Notes: generated from the sequence alone by a model not told the origin. A stretch of 64,000 bases of DNA from Chitinophaga pollutisoli (GCF_038396755.1 NZ_CP149822.1:744001-808000); one strand, 5' to 3'; counted from the stretch's first letter, positions 1 through 9,040 are shown. Numbers and translations: made by a program.

Positions 1-88
1 ATAGGTGGATTCGGTGCACAGGTATTGGAACAAATACCGGAGCACCAATCACAGGCTTAATGGCATTTTGATAATTGATTCTACTAAT

Positions 89-1297
89 TTATTTTGATCT
101 GGTTACAGTTACTTTCCGTTCAGCAGTATTAAATTTAAACTGAACACCTCCATTCCTCTCCAAAAAAGTCAACACCTTTTCTAGCGACATACTCCTTTTA
201 AAAGATCCTGTATATTTGTCCAATACTGGATCTCCTTCGTATTCGACGCGCACATCATACCATCTAGACAACGATTCCATGATAGGTCCTATACTTTCAT
301 TATCGAAGAAGAACCTGCCATCCATCCAGGCTAGCGTTTTCGATAAATTCGCTTCCTGTATGTCCAAATTCCCGTTGTTTAGGAAAGATTGTTGGCCAGG
401 TTTCAACATTTTCTCCTCATGCCGATACGATACCTTAACGCTTCCTTCTGTCAATGTAGCGACGACGTCATCAATGTTGTACGCAGATATGTTGAACTTT
501 GTTCCGAGTACCTGCACTCTTGTATCTCCAGTGTTCACATAAAAAGGCGAACGGCTATTGGGCTTAACCTCGAAGAAGGCCTCACCCTCCAATTTTACAC
601 TGCGCAAGTTTGGTTCGAATCGGGTAGGAAATTTTAACACGCTGTTCGCATTCAGAAAGACTTTTGTACTATCGGGCAGCAGGATCGTGTATTGGCTGGA
701 TCGCGGGGTCCGGAGTTCATTGAAGACCTTCTCCCCTTCAGCTCCTGGATTGTAGACGACGGAGTTACCTTGCTTCGAAATCAATGTCCCACTTTCATGC
801 AGGGTATCTGCTCCAACTGATTGCAGATAAACTTTCCTCCCACCTTTCAAGGTAAGGACTGCATTATTCTGTAAAGTATCCGTTAGCGGATCGACCGCTG
901 AAATGATGGTATTATCGGTTTTTTTATTGTTGATGTTATTGAAGACAATTGCAGTTATCGATACAAAAACGATAATGCAGGCTGCAGCCAAATACCAGTT
1001 ACGTGATATCCATACGTAAAAAGTCACTGGGCGCCGTAGACCGACTTCTGAAAAAATTCGATTTACGGCATCGTGCTCCGTTTCTTTAATATATGTATCC
1101 AGTCGCAGCTGGCTCCTGATTTCGGGTACCCAATTCGAAACATCGTTCCCCTTTGCAACTACCTTTGCCCTCAGTTCCGGCGACTGAGCTACCCAAAGAT
1201 CCAGCTCCCGCTGCTCCTCTTCGGACAAACTGGATCCCTCGGCCTTAGATTTCCGAATCAGGAAAACGATTCTTTCAATATCGAATATTTCCTCCAT
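89..1297 (-). CDS. FecR family anti-sigma factor with DUF4974 domain
   Basis: A 402-residue inner-membrane anti-sigma factor. The cytoplasmic N-terminal part (about residues 1-95) should hold the partner sigma factor. A single membrane segment lies at about 101-119 (WYLAAACIIVFVSI). The periplasmic FecR domain spans about 195-300 (SSQYTILLPDSTKVFLNANS, then GEAFFEVKPN), and a C-terminal DUF4974 domain runs from about 325 to the end. Length and domain order are typical for Bacteroidota. It lies 147 bp downstream of the ECF sigma gene on the same strand, so the two form the usual sigma/anti-sigma pair. In this phylum such pairs normally control a SusC/SusD uptake operon just downstream, which here would lie left of the window. 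The 88 bases to the left edge hold no gene I can support. Confidence 0.93.
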   Translation of the reverse strand: MEEIFDIERIVFLIRKSKAEGSSLSEEEQRELDLWVAQSPELRAKVVAKGNDVSNWVPEIRSQLRLDTYIKETEHDAVNRIFSEVGLRRPVTFYVWISRNWYLAAACIIVFVSITAIVFNNINNKKTDNTIISAVDPLTDTLQNNAVLTLKGGRKVYLQSVGADTLHESGTLISKQGNSVVYNPGAEGEKVFNELRTPRSSQYTILLPDSTKVFLNANSVLKFPTRFEPNLRSVKLEGEAFFEVKPNSRSPFYVNTGDTRVQVLGTKFNISAYNIDDVVATLTEGSVKVSYRHEEKMLKPGQQSFLNNGNLDIQEANLSKTLAWMDGRFFFDNESIGPIMESLSRWYDVRVEYEGDPVLDKYTGSFKRSMSLEKVLTFLERNGGVQFKFNTAERKVTVTRSK

Positions 1298-1444
1298 AAG
1301 ACAGGTTTATCAAAGCACTTCTACCAGAAAGAAGCTGCGATTGAATGTGTATTTATATATATAACCTGAAAAACGGGTTGTTTTACCTATGGTAACGCGA
1401 CTTTTTTTAAGAAATTATTATCTTTTTTTGGCTGGATAGCTTTT

Positions 1445-2041
1445 TTAGCTGATAATGTTCGACTTAGATATGCAGTAAAGTATTAACGCAACAACGGCTT
1501 GCTCTTTTCCGAATTGCCCACGGAGCAATTCCTTAGCCTCATAGTGGATATTATAAACGGTTCTTACGGTTATGCCTAGCTGTTCGGCGATTTCTTCTTC
1601 ACTTTTATCGGAAAGTATAAGCTTCATCACCTCTTTCTTCCTCCTGGGAAGCTTCTCAATGGCCAGCATCACCTCAGCAAAGAGCTCGGCGTTCACAAGC
1701 TCTGTTTGCAGGTCAATTCGTATGGTATCTTCTGAGAAAGCACCCGATATCTTAGCCAGGCGCTTGGATTCAAGCCCTCTTTTCTCCAACCTGGTCAGGC
1801 AGTTATTATGAACAACCTTCTGTAGAAATTTAAAGATTGTACCGCCGGCACCGAGATCTTCTTTCTTATACCACAACTTCATAAATGCGTCCGATACCAC
1901 CTCATCCGCCTCCGTTTCTGACTTCACCAAGTGATAAGCTTGCCTGATGAAATGAGGCCGAAGTTGCCGGATGATAGAGGAGAAGGCTCTTTCATTACCT
2001 TGCTGAAAGTTCGAAATAATATGACGACTTAATTCTTCCAT
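1445..2041 (-). CDS. ECF-type RNA polymerase sigma-70 factor
   Basis: About 198 residues from the ATG at 2041. A TTG 54 bases upstream would give a longer, less likely form. Region 2 is visible as ...AYHLVKSETEADEVVSDAFMKLW, split here as AYHLVKSETEADEVV and SDAFMKLW. Region 4 is visible as EKLPRRKKEVMKLILSDKSE followed by EEIAEQLGITVRTVYNIHYE, a clear HTH. This is the Bacteroidota-specific ECF group that works with FecR proteins. It probably recruits RNA polymerase to one outer-membrane receptor operon when the FecR partner downstream relays an extracytoplasmic signal. The C-terminal tail after the HTH (LYCISKSNIIS) is unremarkable. Confidence 0.93.
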   Translation of the reverse strand: MEELSRHIISNFQQGNERAFSSIIRQLRPHFIRQAYHLVKSETEADEVVSDAFMKLWYKKEDLGAGGTIFKFLQKVVHNNCLTRLEKRGLESKRLAKISGAFSEDTIRIDLQTELVNAELFAEVMLAIEKLPRRKKEVMKLILSDKSEEEIAEQLGITVRTVYNIHYEAKELLRGQFGKEQAVVALILYCISKSNIIS

Positions 2042-2095
2042 ACGTGAATTAACTGCGTTTGAGAATCTGCTCAAACCAATCGGAGGATAAAGCAA

Positions 2096-2530
2096 TGGTA
2101 AGGTGCGTTTCTATTTAGAGAGCGCTTCGAACCGAAGTTGTTTCACAAATATATAATGCCAGCTAATGATTTCCATCGGTAATTTGTAGAATTAAAATAA
2201 CAATGACAAAAGTCCAGTTTCTTGATTTTTCCGGTCAATTCCATTTTTACCGGTTCAAAATGAACTTTCGAAAAGATTCAATGGAAACCAAATTTCATTA
2301 GATGAATTCATTATACTAATAATTATTTGACTATTTTCCTTAACTCGTTTAGCATATTAAGCTAATTTAGTATACCTCACGCTTACTTGCAATTGTAATG
2401 GAAAACTTACATTTGTTTTCTCTCTTCATTTAAGCGATCCCAACCACCAGTCTATTCAATGTAATCCCAAGGTTGCTTTGCGTACCTCGCATGCCCCTTA
2501 ATAATCCAATACAGCGCTAAAAAGAACAAC
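2096..2530. other. Intergenic region between divergent genes, with a repeated CCGGT motif
   Basis: No credible gene. It separates the minus-strand sigma gene from the plus-strand gene at 2531 and must hold both promoters. At about 2220-2270 a TTTTTCCGGTCAATTCC unit is followed by the similar ATTTTTACCGGTTCAAAA, giving a direct repeat with a palindromic ACCGGT core. This could be a regulator site, but nothing here identifies the protein. Confidence 0.4.
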
Positions 2531-3322
2531 ATGAGTTCGTACTTAAACCCATTGCTTAGAAGTCTAAGCCAGTTCGACTATTGCAGTATTGGAGCCCTGT
2601 ATTTACTAGAATACCAGCAAATACAGGCATACGTTCAATTGATGTCGATTGACGCCATAAAGGCTCATTTCATATCAATTGATGCATTTAGCAAGACTAT
2701 CCGGCGCTCAAAAAATTTCAAGACCTGGGAAGATCTTGTCGCACATGCAAAGCTAACTGCGAAAGCTGCAGGAGAAAAGTATATCGACTCGGTACCCGAT
2801 GAGATCTATGAATTACCGGTAGACTTCGCACTCAACCAATGCATGGGAATATTTGACACAAACACAAAATTATATGACAGCCAAACATCAACCTTGTATC
2901 GAGAAAAAGCGCTAGGTCAATTTGGCTCACTGGAAGAGATTATGCATCAGTATTTGCATCATGTATCGCAAAATCATCCCAGGGATTTGAATAATGCGAC
3001 AGCAAAAGCAGTCAGCAATCTGGAATACATGAGGCCTCGCCACATTATGAGGATGCTGATCAAAATCAACAGGTTCCTATCGTCCCGTCCGACAAAAGTT
3101 CAGCATTTGTATAAAGATGTAATGTTGGAAGGCACCAATAATATCACTGTGGAGGAAGTGCCAGAAGTATATTCATTAGGCTTTTGCAATTATGAACTAC
3201 ATCGAACAATTTTTTTATTCGTGGCCCCTTTGCTTAACCACGGTTGGCCTTATGCGATGTTATGCTATAGGCTCCGTAATGAAATCATAAAAAAGAACCC
3301 GAGAAGCCTGGCGCTTGTATAA
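2531..3322 (+). CDS. Hypothetical protein, 263 residues
   Basis: I do not recognise a family. The ORF is long and isolated in its strand, with natural codon use and an ATG after AAGAACAAC. The product looks soluble and mostly helical, rich in Tyr, His and Leu, with no signal peptide. An MHQYLHHVSQNHP segment lies near residue 140. The C-terminal third has hydrophobic stretches (TIFLFVAPLLNHGWPYAMLC) that could be buried helices or one weak membrane segment. It stands alone between the ECF pair and the lipoprotein genes, with more than 500 bp to the next gene, so it is probably monocistronic. Confidence 0.6.
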   Translation: MSSYLNPLLRSLSQFDYCSIGALYLLEYQQIQAYVQLMSIDAIKAHFISIDAFSKTIRRSKNFKTWEDLVAHAKLTAKAAGEKYIDSVPDEIYELPVDFALNQCMGIFDTNTKLYDSQTSTLYREKALGQFGSLEEIMHQYLHHVSQNHPRDLNNATAKAVSNLEYMRPRHIMRMLIKINRFLSSRPTKVQHLYKDVMLEGTNNITVEEVPEVYSLGFCNYELHRTIFLFVAPLLNHGWPYAMLCYRLRNEIIKKNPRSLALV

Positions 3323-3860
3323 CTGCCTCGCCATCATAAAAGATACTAAAGTGTAAGTAACACTGCCGGAAAATAATGTAACCATCATGAAACAGTAGAT
3401 CACCTCATAGGCAAGCAAAACGGTCTTTTCCAATGTCCTATGGGTTTTTCATTGTTCAATTGTTAACGTGATACAGTCCTGTTTGTAAAATTCAACTCTA
3501 GCGGCAAACAGAACAGACACGTTCTACAGGGAAAAGGGAGCCGACAGCTCTAAAAGGCCAAGGCTCCTACTTCCTTTCCTCTCTTCAAAAATTGGCGAAT
3601 AACTATTGCATAACTATGCCCTGCCCGTTCCCATGGGTGGGAAAGGAAACCATTTTTTTAAAAGTCGTTCAAAAGCCAAGGCATGAGAAAGATTTTTGAT
3701 GGAGAGTCTATGCTCTCACTGTATCTGCTCTTACTAATCATATTACTAATTGAAATCCTTCAATTTCATGTTACCATCCATTACATATGTCCGTGCCGTC
3801 TATATGACGAAATGTTACAAGATATTTTCCACGAATCAGAAACCTCCCAACCTATATCGA
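3323..3860 (+). other. Intergenic region, no gene recognised
   Basis: Roughly 540 bases without a supported gene. A short ORF at 3683-3868 overlaps the next gene's upstream region and has no recognisable features. A cluster at about 3536-3572 (GGGAGCCGACAGC ... GGCCAAGGCTCC) contains GGAGCC and GGCTCC arms that could form a hairpin, but there is no T-tract, so I do not call a terminator. Confidence 0.3.
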
Positions 3861-4400
3861 ATGACTAAAATTACACCATACGCGCTGATTGCTTTCGGCG
3901 TACTTCTTACCTTTTCTTGCAAAGATGATGATAGATCTTTTACCTCCTATAAAGTGAGAAATGAGATCATTCAAAACCTCGATACTGTCCTTGGGGAAAA
4001 AGCCAGGTTTACCTTAATTGAAATTGAAAGATCAAAAGAGAACCAGTATACCTATTCAGTCTATGGATACAAAATAAACGATCATACTACTTTCTATGGC
4101 CTTTCTTTTAGATCCGGAAAATGGGATACAATAGGAATATATTCTGTTACTTATCGTTCTCCAACATTCTCCCTAGCGGAAATTAACTATCTCAAGTATA
4201 TGCCAGAATATGTCAGGAAGAATGAAAAACAACTGGAATTCGGGCCAGACTGGCAATTCCAAAAAGCTAACAAATTGACAATAAAATCAAATGATGAAAC
4301 TCATTTGAACAAAGTCTCAATAAGATATTATTGGAATCAATCAGAAGGTGGAAATGTTAGCATACTTTATAATGAAGATGATCAATTCAAAGATCCATAA
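3861..4400 (+). CDS. Small lipoprotein, paralogue of the next gene
   Basis: I chose the ATG at 3861, which gives 179 residues starting MTKITPYALIAFGVLLTFSC, a signal peptide with a lipobox Cys at about residue 20 followed by KDDD. An Asp-rich start after Cys is typical of Bacteroidota outer-membrane lipoproteins. The mature part resembles the next gene's product: TVLGEKARFTLIEI matches TTFGKNAQFTRITL, and RSPTFSLAEINYLKYM matches ISPTFTLDDVANFKHI. Function is unknown. The gap to the next gene is 127 bp. Confidence 0.65.
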   Translation: MTKITPYALIAFGVLLTFSCKDDDRSFTSYKVRNEIIQNLDTVLGEKARFTLIEIERSKENQYTYSVYGYKINDHTTFYGLSFRSGKWDTIGIYSVTYRSPTFSLAEINYLKYMPEYVRKNEKQLEFGPDWQFQKANKLTIKSNDETHLNKVSIRYYWNQSEGGNVSILYNEDDQFKDP

Positions 4401-4527
4401 ATAAATCCTTTCATTCTTTAAAAAACTAGCACGTGGTTTTACCGATGTGCAGCCCCCTATTATTCTTACTATACATCACACACCAACACATTTCTTCAAC
4501 ATATAAACTTAAACTAAAATTACAATA

Positions 4528-5199
4528 ATGAATATGATCCCATCGTCAATCCTTGCATCCATCGTTTTCCTATTTATTCTTACTGGATGTCAAAGTCCAG
4601 AAACACCTCCAACAAACATCTATTCCACAGAGATCCTACCAGCGATTGACTCAACATCAACAGTAAAAACAGAAAAACCAAAAATCCCATTCTTAGCAAT
4701 TTCGGACTCCCTCAATACTACTTTTGGAAAAAATGCTCAATTCACCCGAATTACACTTCGACCATCCGATGATGAAAATTCAATTGCTCAAATTACCGGA
4801 TCTAAAAGAATAGATAGTGACAGTATTTACATTGAAGTAATTAATCCAAAACGAGCTGTCAAAGTTTCAATGAATGATACAGACCGCATTTCTCCTACTT
4901 TCACCTTGGATGACGTAGCAAATTTCAAGCACATTTACAAATCGATTCAAGCTGCAAGAGCAGTAAAAATTGACGACTTGTCTCACATCCCCTATTACCT
5001 CGATAAAGTGGATATTTTAAGAAGCAGTAAGAAAGAAAGATCCCTTTATCTCATGGCACACTTTATTGGATCCCAGGATAATAATATAGGATCAGAAGTC
5101 GCCCTCTCTCTAAACGGACAAATATTGACTAAACCGGCTACCTATAATTACAATGATTCTCATTCCCTCAAACTTCAATCCGCAACTTATGTCAAATAA
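4528..5199 (+). CDS. Small lipoprotein, paralogue of the previous gene
   Basis: A 223-residue product with a clear type II signal peptide (MNMIPSSILASIVFLFILTG, then Cys at residue 21) followed by a Pro/Thr-rich linker. The core shares two blocks with the upstream lipoprotein, so the pair looks like a tandem duplication that has diverged widely. It overlaps the following lipoprotein gene by 11 bases, which suggests co-transcription and coupled translation. I do not recognise a named family. Confidence 0.65.
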   Translation: MNMIPSSILASIVFLFILTGCQSPETPPTNIYSTEILPAIDSTSTVKTEKPKIPFLAISDSLNTTFGKNAQFTRITLRPSDDENSIAQITGSKRIDSDSIYIEVINPKRAVKVSMNDTDRISPTFTLDDVANFKHIYKSIQAARAVKIDDLSHIPYYLDKVDILRSSKKERSLYLMAHFIGSQDNNIGSEVALSLNGQILTKPATYNYNDSHSLKLQSATYVK

Positions 5200-6142
5200 A
5201 ATACAATACTCAAAATTGCATGCCATTCCGCTACTATCCCTTATAATTGGATTTTTGATATCAGGATGTGTCGAAATTGAGGTAGGTCCTGATCAAGCTG
5301 AACAAATATCAACTCCATCTGCTCCACTGAAAAAGCTAGATTTGAACCCCAACGCACCATTGGTGGACATATTACCATTCGCAGAACATATCTCATATCA
5401 AAATAAGGTATTTGAATTACCAAAAGGAAATACCTTGGAAAAAGAAGCGCTGCAGATGCTCCCTGTTGATGAAGGTATTTTTCTATCTACACATTCAACT
5501 GCACCAGAAAATAGCGACACAACTATCATTTGGATCAGTTATCCAGTTTCAAAAAAATGGATCACCGAAGATGCCAATCAGCCGCTGCAGTTTTCTCAAC
5601 ATCGCCTACGTTTATTGAAGCAACTTCAGCCATCTGAAAATACGACCTTACTGGCCGTATTCACTTTCTTCGACCAATTACGCTCAAACTACGGAACTCG
5701 AATGAATATAATTTGGAATGTGAGGGAAGAAAAACCTATCGCAAACTCAGTCACAGAACAGCAGCCATCGTCAGTTAGTAACATCATGGAACAAAGACTA
5801 GAAAATTATAAACTGGAAAATAACTATATGCTCAACCTTGAATTTGATAGTATTATTTTGCTTACGCACATTGTGAGAGATATAAAGAAAATCAATAACG
5901 CTGGTGACCCTGGACTTAATGACAGACGAGAATCATTAAGATTGATATATGAGCTTCTGGGAAGCGAAGTGAAAAATTATGATGGAATCGTCGAATATGT
6001 TACCGGCCCTGATAAAAAGCAAACCTCCCTGCCAGCTATTGACTTCCAGACCAATGGACTGCAAAAAAATCCCAGAATTTGGATGCCACAATACCGGAAG
6101 GCTTTTCCTCATAGACGCCTTCATTGTTTGATCTGCGATTAA
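5189..6142 (+). CDS. Lipoprotein of unknown function, 3' end possibly replaced
   Basis: I chose the ATG at 5189, inside the end of the previous gene. It gives 317 residues with the signal peptide IPLLSLIIGFLISGC and mature start VEIEVGPDQ. Most of the protein looks like a normal mixed alpha/beta fold, with DSTTIIWISYP-like strands and a helical segment at about 200-270. The last 30 or so residues (NPRIWMPQYRKAFPHRRLHC...) are antisense to what may be a remnant of another gene (see 6040-6277). The true C-terminus may therefore have been lost at the left junction of the element that begins near 6.1-6.3 kb. That is inference only. Confidence 0.55.
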   Translation: MSNKIQYSKLHAIPLLSLIIGFLISGCVEIEVGPDQAEQISTPSAPLKKLDLNPNAPLVDILPFAEHISYQNKVFELPKGNTLEKEALQMLPVDEGIFLSTHSTAPENSDTTIIWISYPVSKKWITEDANQPLQFSQHRLRLLKQLQPSENTTLLAVFTFFDQLRSNYGTRMNIIWNVREEKPIANSVTEQQPSSVSNIMEQRLENYKLENNYMLNLEFDSIILLTHIVRDIKKINNAGDPGLNDRRESLRLIYELLGSEVKNYDGIVEYVTGPDKKQTSLPAIDFQTNGLQKNPRIWMPQYRKAFPHRRLHCLICD

Positions 6143-6277
6143 GTACCAACCCGCATATAATAGCATGTAATCCTTCGACGCATTTCCTTGGGGTATAAAC
6201 GGCCATTCGAGTGCGCGGCTTACTACCGGATCGCAAAAATACTGTTCTGCGCCGGACATCTCGAACACTTCACCCAA
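6040..6277 (-). pseudogene. Possible decayed SRAP-like (YedK/HMCES) fragment
   Basis: On the minus strand one frame reads ...DPVVSRALEWPFIPQGNAS and an adjacent frame reads VLNRRSNNEGVYEEKPSG. Together these recall the order in Bacteroidota SRAP proteins: PVV, then EWxxIP, then LNARSE, then EKPS. No single frame carries all of it, so if real this is a frameshifted remnant at the edge of the integrated element. Low confidence: the resemblance comes from short motifs only. Confidence 0.2.
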
Positions 6278-6374
6278 AAAAATTGCTCAATGGACTAACC
6301 GGTCATTTTGATCGGTTAATTTTTTTGTGCAAATCGTTCTTCGTCCTCTGCATAACGAGTGCTAGTCGCTATCG

Positions 6375-6410
6375 GTTGTGACGCGCGGGGTAACGCACCC
6401 CGGGCACAAC
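6375..6410 (+). promoter_or_regulatory. Two-tier hairpin in the DUF932 gene leader
   Basis: GTTGTG (6375-6380) can pair with CACAAC (6405-6410), and inside it CGGGGT (6386-6391) pairs with ACCCCG (6397-6402) around a short loop. The element lies 36-71 bases upstream of the ATG at 6446 and has no T-tract. It could be an mRNA leader structure, an operator, or part of an element end. Confidence 0.45.
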
Positions 6411-6445
6411 AGATTAAACGATTACTCACATTTAAATTTTATGTT

Positions 6446-7474
6446 ATGCACAATTTGAATTTCAACAAAGCAGCCGGAGAGTACAGTTTTTACACCAGAA
6501 GAGAAAAGGCGTGGCACCTATTGGGACAAGTTGGAGTGGCCAGCTCCAGCCGGGAAGTTATTGTTCAATCACATTTAGATTTCAAGGTCGGAAAATCTCC
6601 TAACTATCATTTTATTCCCGGTAGGAAATTTGAAAAATCAGAATCTTCATTTTTTACGTTTAGGGAAGACACAATGGAAGTTTTGGGAAGCCGCGTAGGC
6701 CCCAAATACCAACCGCTGCAAAACGATGTGGCATTTTCATTTATGGATGATCTGGCGGGCGCTCACAACATCACCTACGAAACCGCAGGTGCATTAGGGA
6801 AAGGTGAACGAATTTTTATTACCGCGAAGATCCCCCGACACATCAGGATCGGAAAAGATGATGAATTGGAAGAATACATCTTCGTAACCAATTCACACGA
6901 TGGCTCCGGGTCTATTATTATTGCATATACACCGGTACGCATTGTCTGCAACAACACCCTGAATGCTGCTCTCAAAAATTGCTCAAACATGCGCAAAATT
7001 AGGCACACTGCCTCCGCAGCGGAAAAACTCGCCTCAGCCAAAAAGTTCTTAGGAATTTGCGACCAGTTCGGTAATGCCTTTGGCGATACGTTGAAAAGAT
7101 GGACGACCATTAACATTACTGATAAGCAGGTAAGACGGCTCATTGAAATGGCTATGGCCCCTACCGATAAAATGTTGGAGCTGGTTACGCAAGGAAAGAA
7201 AGATGAATTTTCAAGCCAGTTTACAACAATGGTTGATCAGGCTATGGAATACCGCTTTACGCATCCGTCTCAACTCATGGAAACTACGCAGGGCAAACTA
7301 TTTGGTGCCTACAACGCCGTAACGGGATACTTCCAGAACGTGAAAAAGTACAAGAACGCTGAACAACAATTCACGACGATCATGGAAGGGAAAGGGCAAA
7401 CAATTGGTCAGACAGCTTTTAATCTGTGTGCACAGTTTGAAAGTGAAGGGGCAGATGCTTTATTCCTCAGCTAA
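6446..7474 (+). CDS. DUF932 domain-containing phage/plasmid-type protein
   Basis: 342 residues from the ATG at 6446. A longer in-frame reading to 6359 would run through the leader hairpin and is unlikely. Family hallmarks are the N-terminal REKAWHLLGQ segment, then FIPGRKFEKSESSFFTFRED, LGSRVGPKYQPLQNDVAFSF, and the central FVTNSHDGSGSIIIAYTPVR followed by IVCNNTLNAAL. DUF932 proteins are common on plasmids, phages and integrative elements. Their biochemical role is not settled. Here the gene heads a block of small unrecognised genes that ends with an integrase at 14.6 kb, so it is probably the first cargo or replication-module gene of that element. A strong terminator follows 7 bases after the stop. 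Confidence 0.9.
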   Translation: MHNLNFNKAAGEYSFYTRREKAWHLLGQVGVASSSREVIVQSHLDFKVGKSPNYHFIPGRKFEKSESSFFTFREDTMEVLGSRVGPKYQPLQNDVAFSFMDDLAGAHNITYETAGALGKGERIFITAKIPRHIRIGKDDELEEYIFVTNSHDGSGSIIIAYTPVRIVCNNTLNAALKNCSNMRKIRHTASAAEKLASAKKFLGICDQFGNAFGDTLKRWTTINITDKQVRRLIEMAMAPTDKMLELVTQGKKDEFSSQFTTMVDQAMEYRFTHPSQLMETTQGKLFGAYNAVTGYFQNVKKYKNAEQQFTTIMEGKGQTIGQTAFNLCAQFESEGADALFLS

Positions 7475-7481
7475 CACGAAC

Positions 7482-7516
7482 ATGTCAGGCGGCAAACGCT
7501 GCCTGACATTTTTTTG
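7482..7516 (+). terminator. Rho-independent terminator after the DUF932 gene
   Basis: ATGTCAGGC (7482-7490) pairs with GCCTGACAT (7501-7509) around a 10-base loop that can pair further (GGC/GCT), followed by a T-tract to about 7515. It sits directly behind the stop codon at 7474. Confidence 0.85.
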
Positions 7517-7533
7517 ACAATCAAAATTTCGAT

Positions 7534-7764
7534 ATGGCTAAGTTGTCTCCTGAGCGCCTTCACAACCTGCGCAGGTTAAGAGCCGCAAGGTATCTCTGGA
7601 AAAAATGTCCCCTTTTTGCGTTTTCCATGATGAAAGCACGCTATCCAGATTATACATACGCGACATTTGAAGCTGACCTCCGCCCTCGGACATCCAAAAA
7701 GAAATCCAGCAAAAAAAGAATCCTATGGTTCGTTATGGCCGTTATTTCAAAATGCAGGAGTTAA
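7534..7764 (+). CDS. Small basic hypothetical protein, 76 residues
   Basis: Starts MAKLSPERLHNLRRLRAARY and contains a Lys/Arg-rich segment (RPRTSKKKSSKKR). It is unrecognised. The basic composition suggests nucleic-acid binding. It lies 18 bases after the DUF932 terminator, so it probably has its own promoter. Its 3' end overlaps the next small reading frame. Confidence 0.45.
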   Translation: MAKLSPERLHNLRRLRAARYLWKKCPLFAFSMMKARYPDYTYATFEADLRPRTSKKKSSKKRILWFVMAVISKCRS

Positions 7765-8012
7765 TCCGGCACTACCTTGTATCGGGAAATATTCGACATC
7801 TCATAGAGGCCCAGCGCCTACGGGTACGGATGGCCCACCCCTACTGATTCATTATAAGAAAGGACGGACAGGGAGCTGAATATCTATTCCCGGCCACCAC
7901 CCCCTATACCGTCATGGCTGATATTACGAATAAAGTCAATAAATCAGCCACCTTTGATGAGGCTTGTCAGTTGACGGAGCACATGCTTTCACGTAGCCGG
8001 ATGGGCAGGTAA
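7725..8012 (+). pseudogene. Small gene split by one in-frame TGA
   Basis: From the ATG at 7725 the frame reads 40 residues ending RVRMAHPY, then TGA at 7845-7847, then 54 more codons in the same frame (FIIRKDGQGAEYLF...MLSRSRMGR) to TAA at 8010-8012. The downstream part has coding character (YLFPATTPYTVMADITNKVN). A TGG Trp codon in place of TGA would give a continuous 95-residue protein. Either the gene carries a nonsense mutation, the base is wrong, or only the upstream part is made. The family is unknown. Confidence 0.4.
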
Positions 8013-8376
8013 AGCCCCCTTTCCTTTATATGACTGGTATAAACCGGCGGCCGCCGCCTGCTGCCGGCGGCAACATTCCCATCGATTAGCCTTCATTTTT
8101 AGTAAGCAAAAATTGTCATCAGTGAATGGTTCCATTGCCAGCAGTGCCGGCAATCCATCGATCACCAACCAATTAACAAAGAATCAACAACCTCACATAT
8201 GAGGTCATCCATCGCCCGTAATCCGTAATAACTAAGAAAGTACATCAGGCTATTTACTGCCTTACCGCAGTATTGTAGTAAAAATTTGGGGTCCGGCTAA
8301 AAATACCACATGGCAGAAAGTGTAAGTTCCATTGTTTCAGTGGGGGTAAATTCCACAGGAACAATTATGAACAATT
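8013..8376 (+). other. Gene-free stretch with a GC-rich hairpin
   Basis: No supported gene in 364 bases. GCCGCCG (8050-8056) pairs with CGGCGGC (8065-8071) around an 8-base loop, much richer in GC than its surroundings. There is no T-tract. The stretch ends with a duplicated AACAATTATG just before the next ATG at 8377. Confidence 0.45.
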
Positions 8377-9015
8377 ATGTACAATGATATCCCAGGCCCG
8401 AACCCTCTTCCCAAATTCTATGGGGAGATACCCGGCGTAAAAGTCCCCGGTGATGAAATCCCTTTCCAGGTCAAAGCTGATTCTTTGGAAAAAGTCCTCA
8501 ACCTCTGTGAGTTGGTCTCAGGAGGTATGCAATACTTTTATATTGTGGAGGCTTATCCTGATCTGCGTCGTGGCGATCCCCAAGCGATGCCCAGTGCAGT
8601 GGACGTCATCCGCCTTTCCCTATATCACATTGATGGCGCACTTGATTTTCCACCACCAGTCACGACAACCCAGAATTTCGTCACTGATTGCCCTTCAATT
8701 GAAGATTTTGTGCTCAATTACAGGAACCCCGCCAAATTCCAAAAGGAAGAGCAACCTTATAAATGGGCCATCATGTACGGTCATTACCACGACATACTCA
8801 CCAAAGGCTATACCCATGTTTCCCGACACGATAACGTTACTGGACAGTTCCTTACCTATGTCCCCGAGCCCTTCATTTTTCAAAAGATAGCAATGCAATT
8901 TAAAGATACAGGGCTTATCAGGAGTAAGTTTGAAGTATCAGAGCGCGTCCTCAATTTCGAGAATAAAGCGAGAAAACGGCTCCCAAATTCAACTACAATC
9001 AAAGTAAAACGTTGA
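8377..9015 (+). CDS. Hypothetical protein of the integrated element, 212 residues
   Basis: Not recognised. The product is soluble and starts MYNDIPGPNPLPKFYGEIPG. It has a helical N-terminal segment (DSLEKVLNLCELVSGG), a central Tyr/His-rich block (KWAIMYGHYHDILTKGYTHV) and a basic C-terminus (KARKRLPNSTTIKVKR). A 25-base gap to the next gene suggests an operon. Natural codon use and the absence of a competing frame support it as real. Confidence 0.6.
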   Translation: MYNDIPGPNPLPKFYGEIPGVKVPGDEIPFQVKADSLEKVLNLCELVSGGMQYFYIVEAYPDLRRGDPQAMPSAVDVIRLSLYHIDGALDFPPPVTTTQNFVTDCPSIEDFVLNYRNPAKFQKEEQPYKWAIMYGHYHDILTKGYTHVSRHDNVTGQFLTYVPEPFIFQKIAMQFKDTGLIRSKFEVSERVLNFENKARKRLPNSTTIKVKR

Positions 9016-9040
9016 CAATACCCATTTTCATAATTGAAAC

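Noticed and set aside
3683..3868. 61-codon ORF before the first lipoprotein
   Set aside because: Overlaps the lipoprotein's upstream region, no coding character beyond a hydrophobic stretch.
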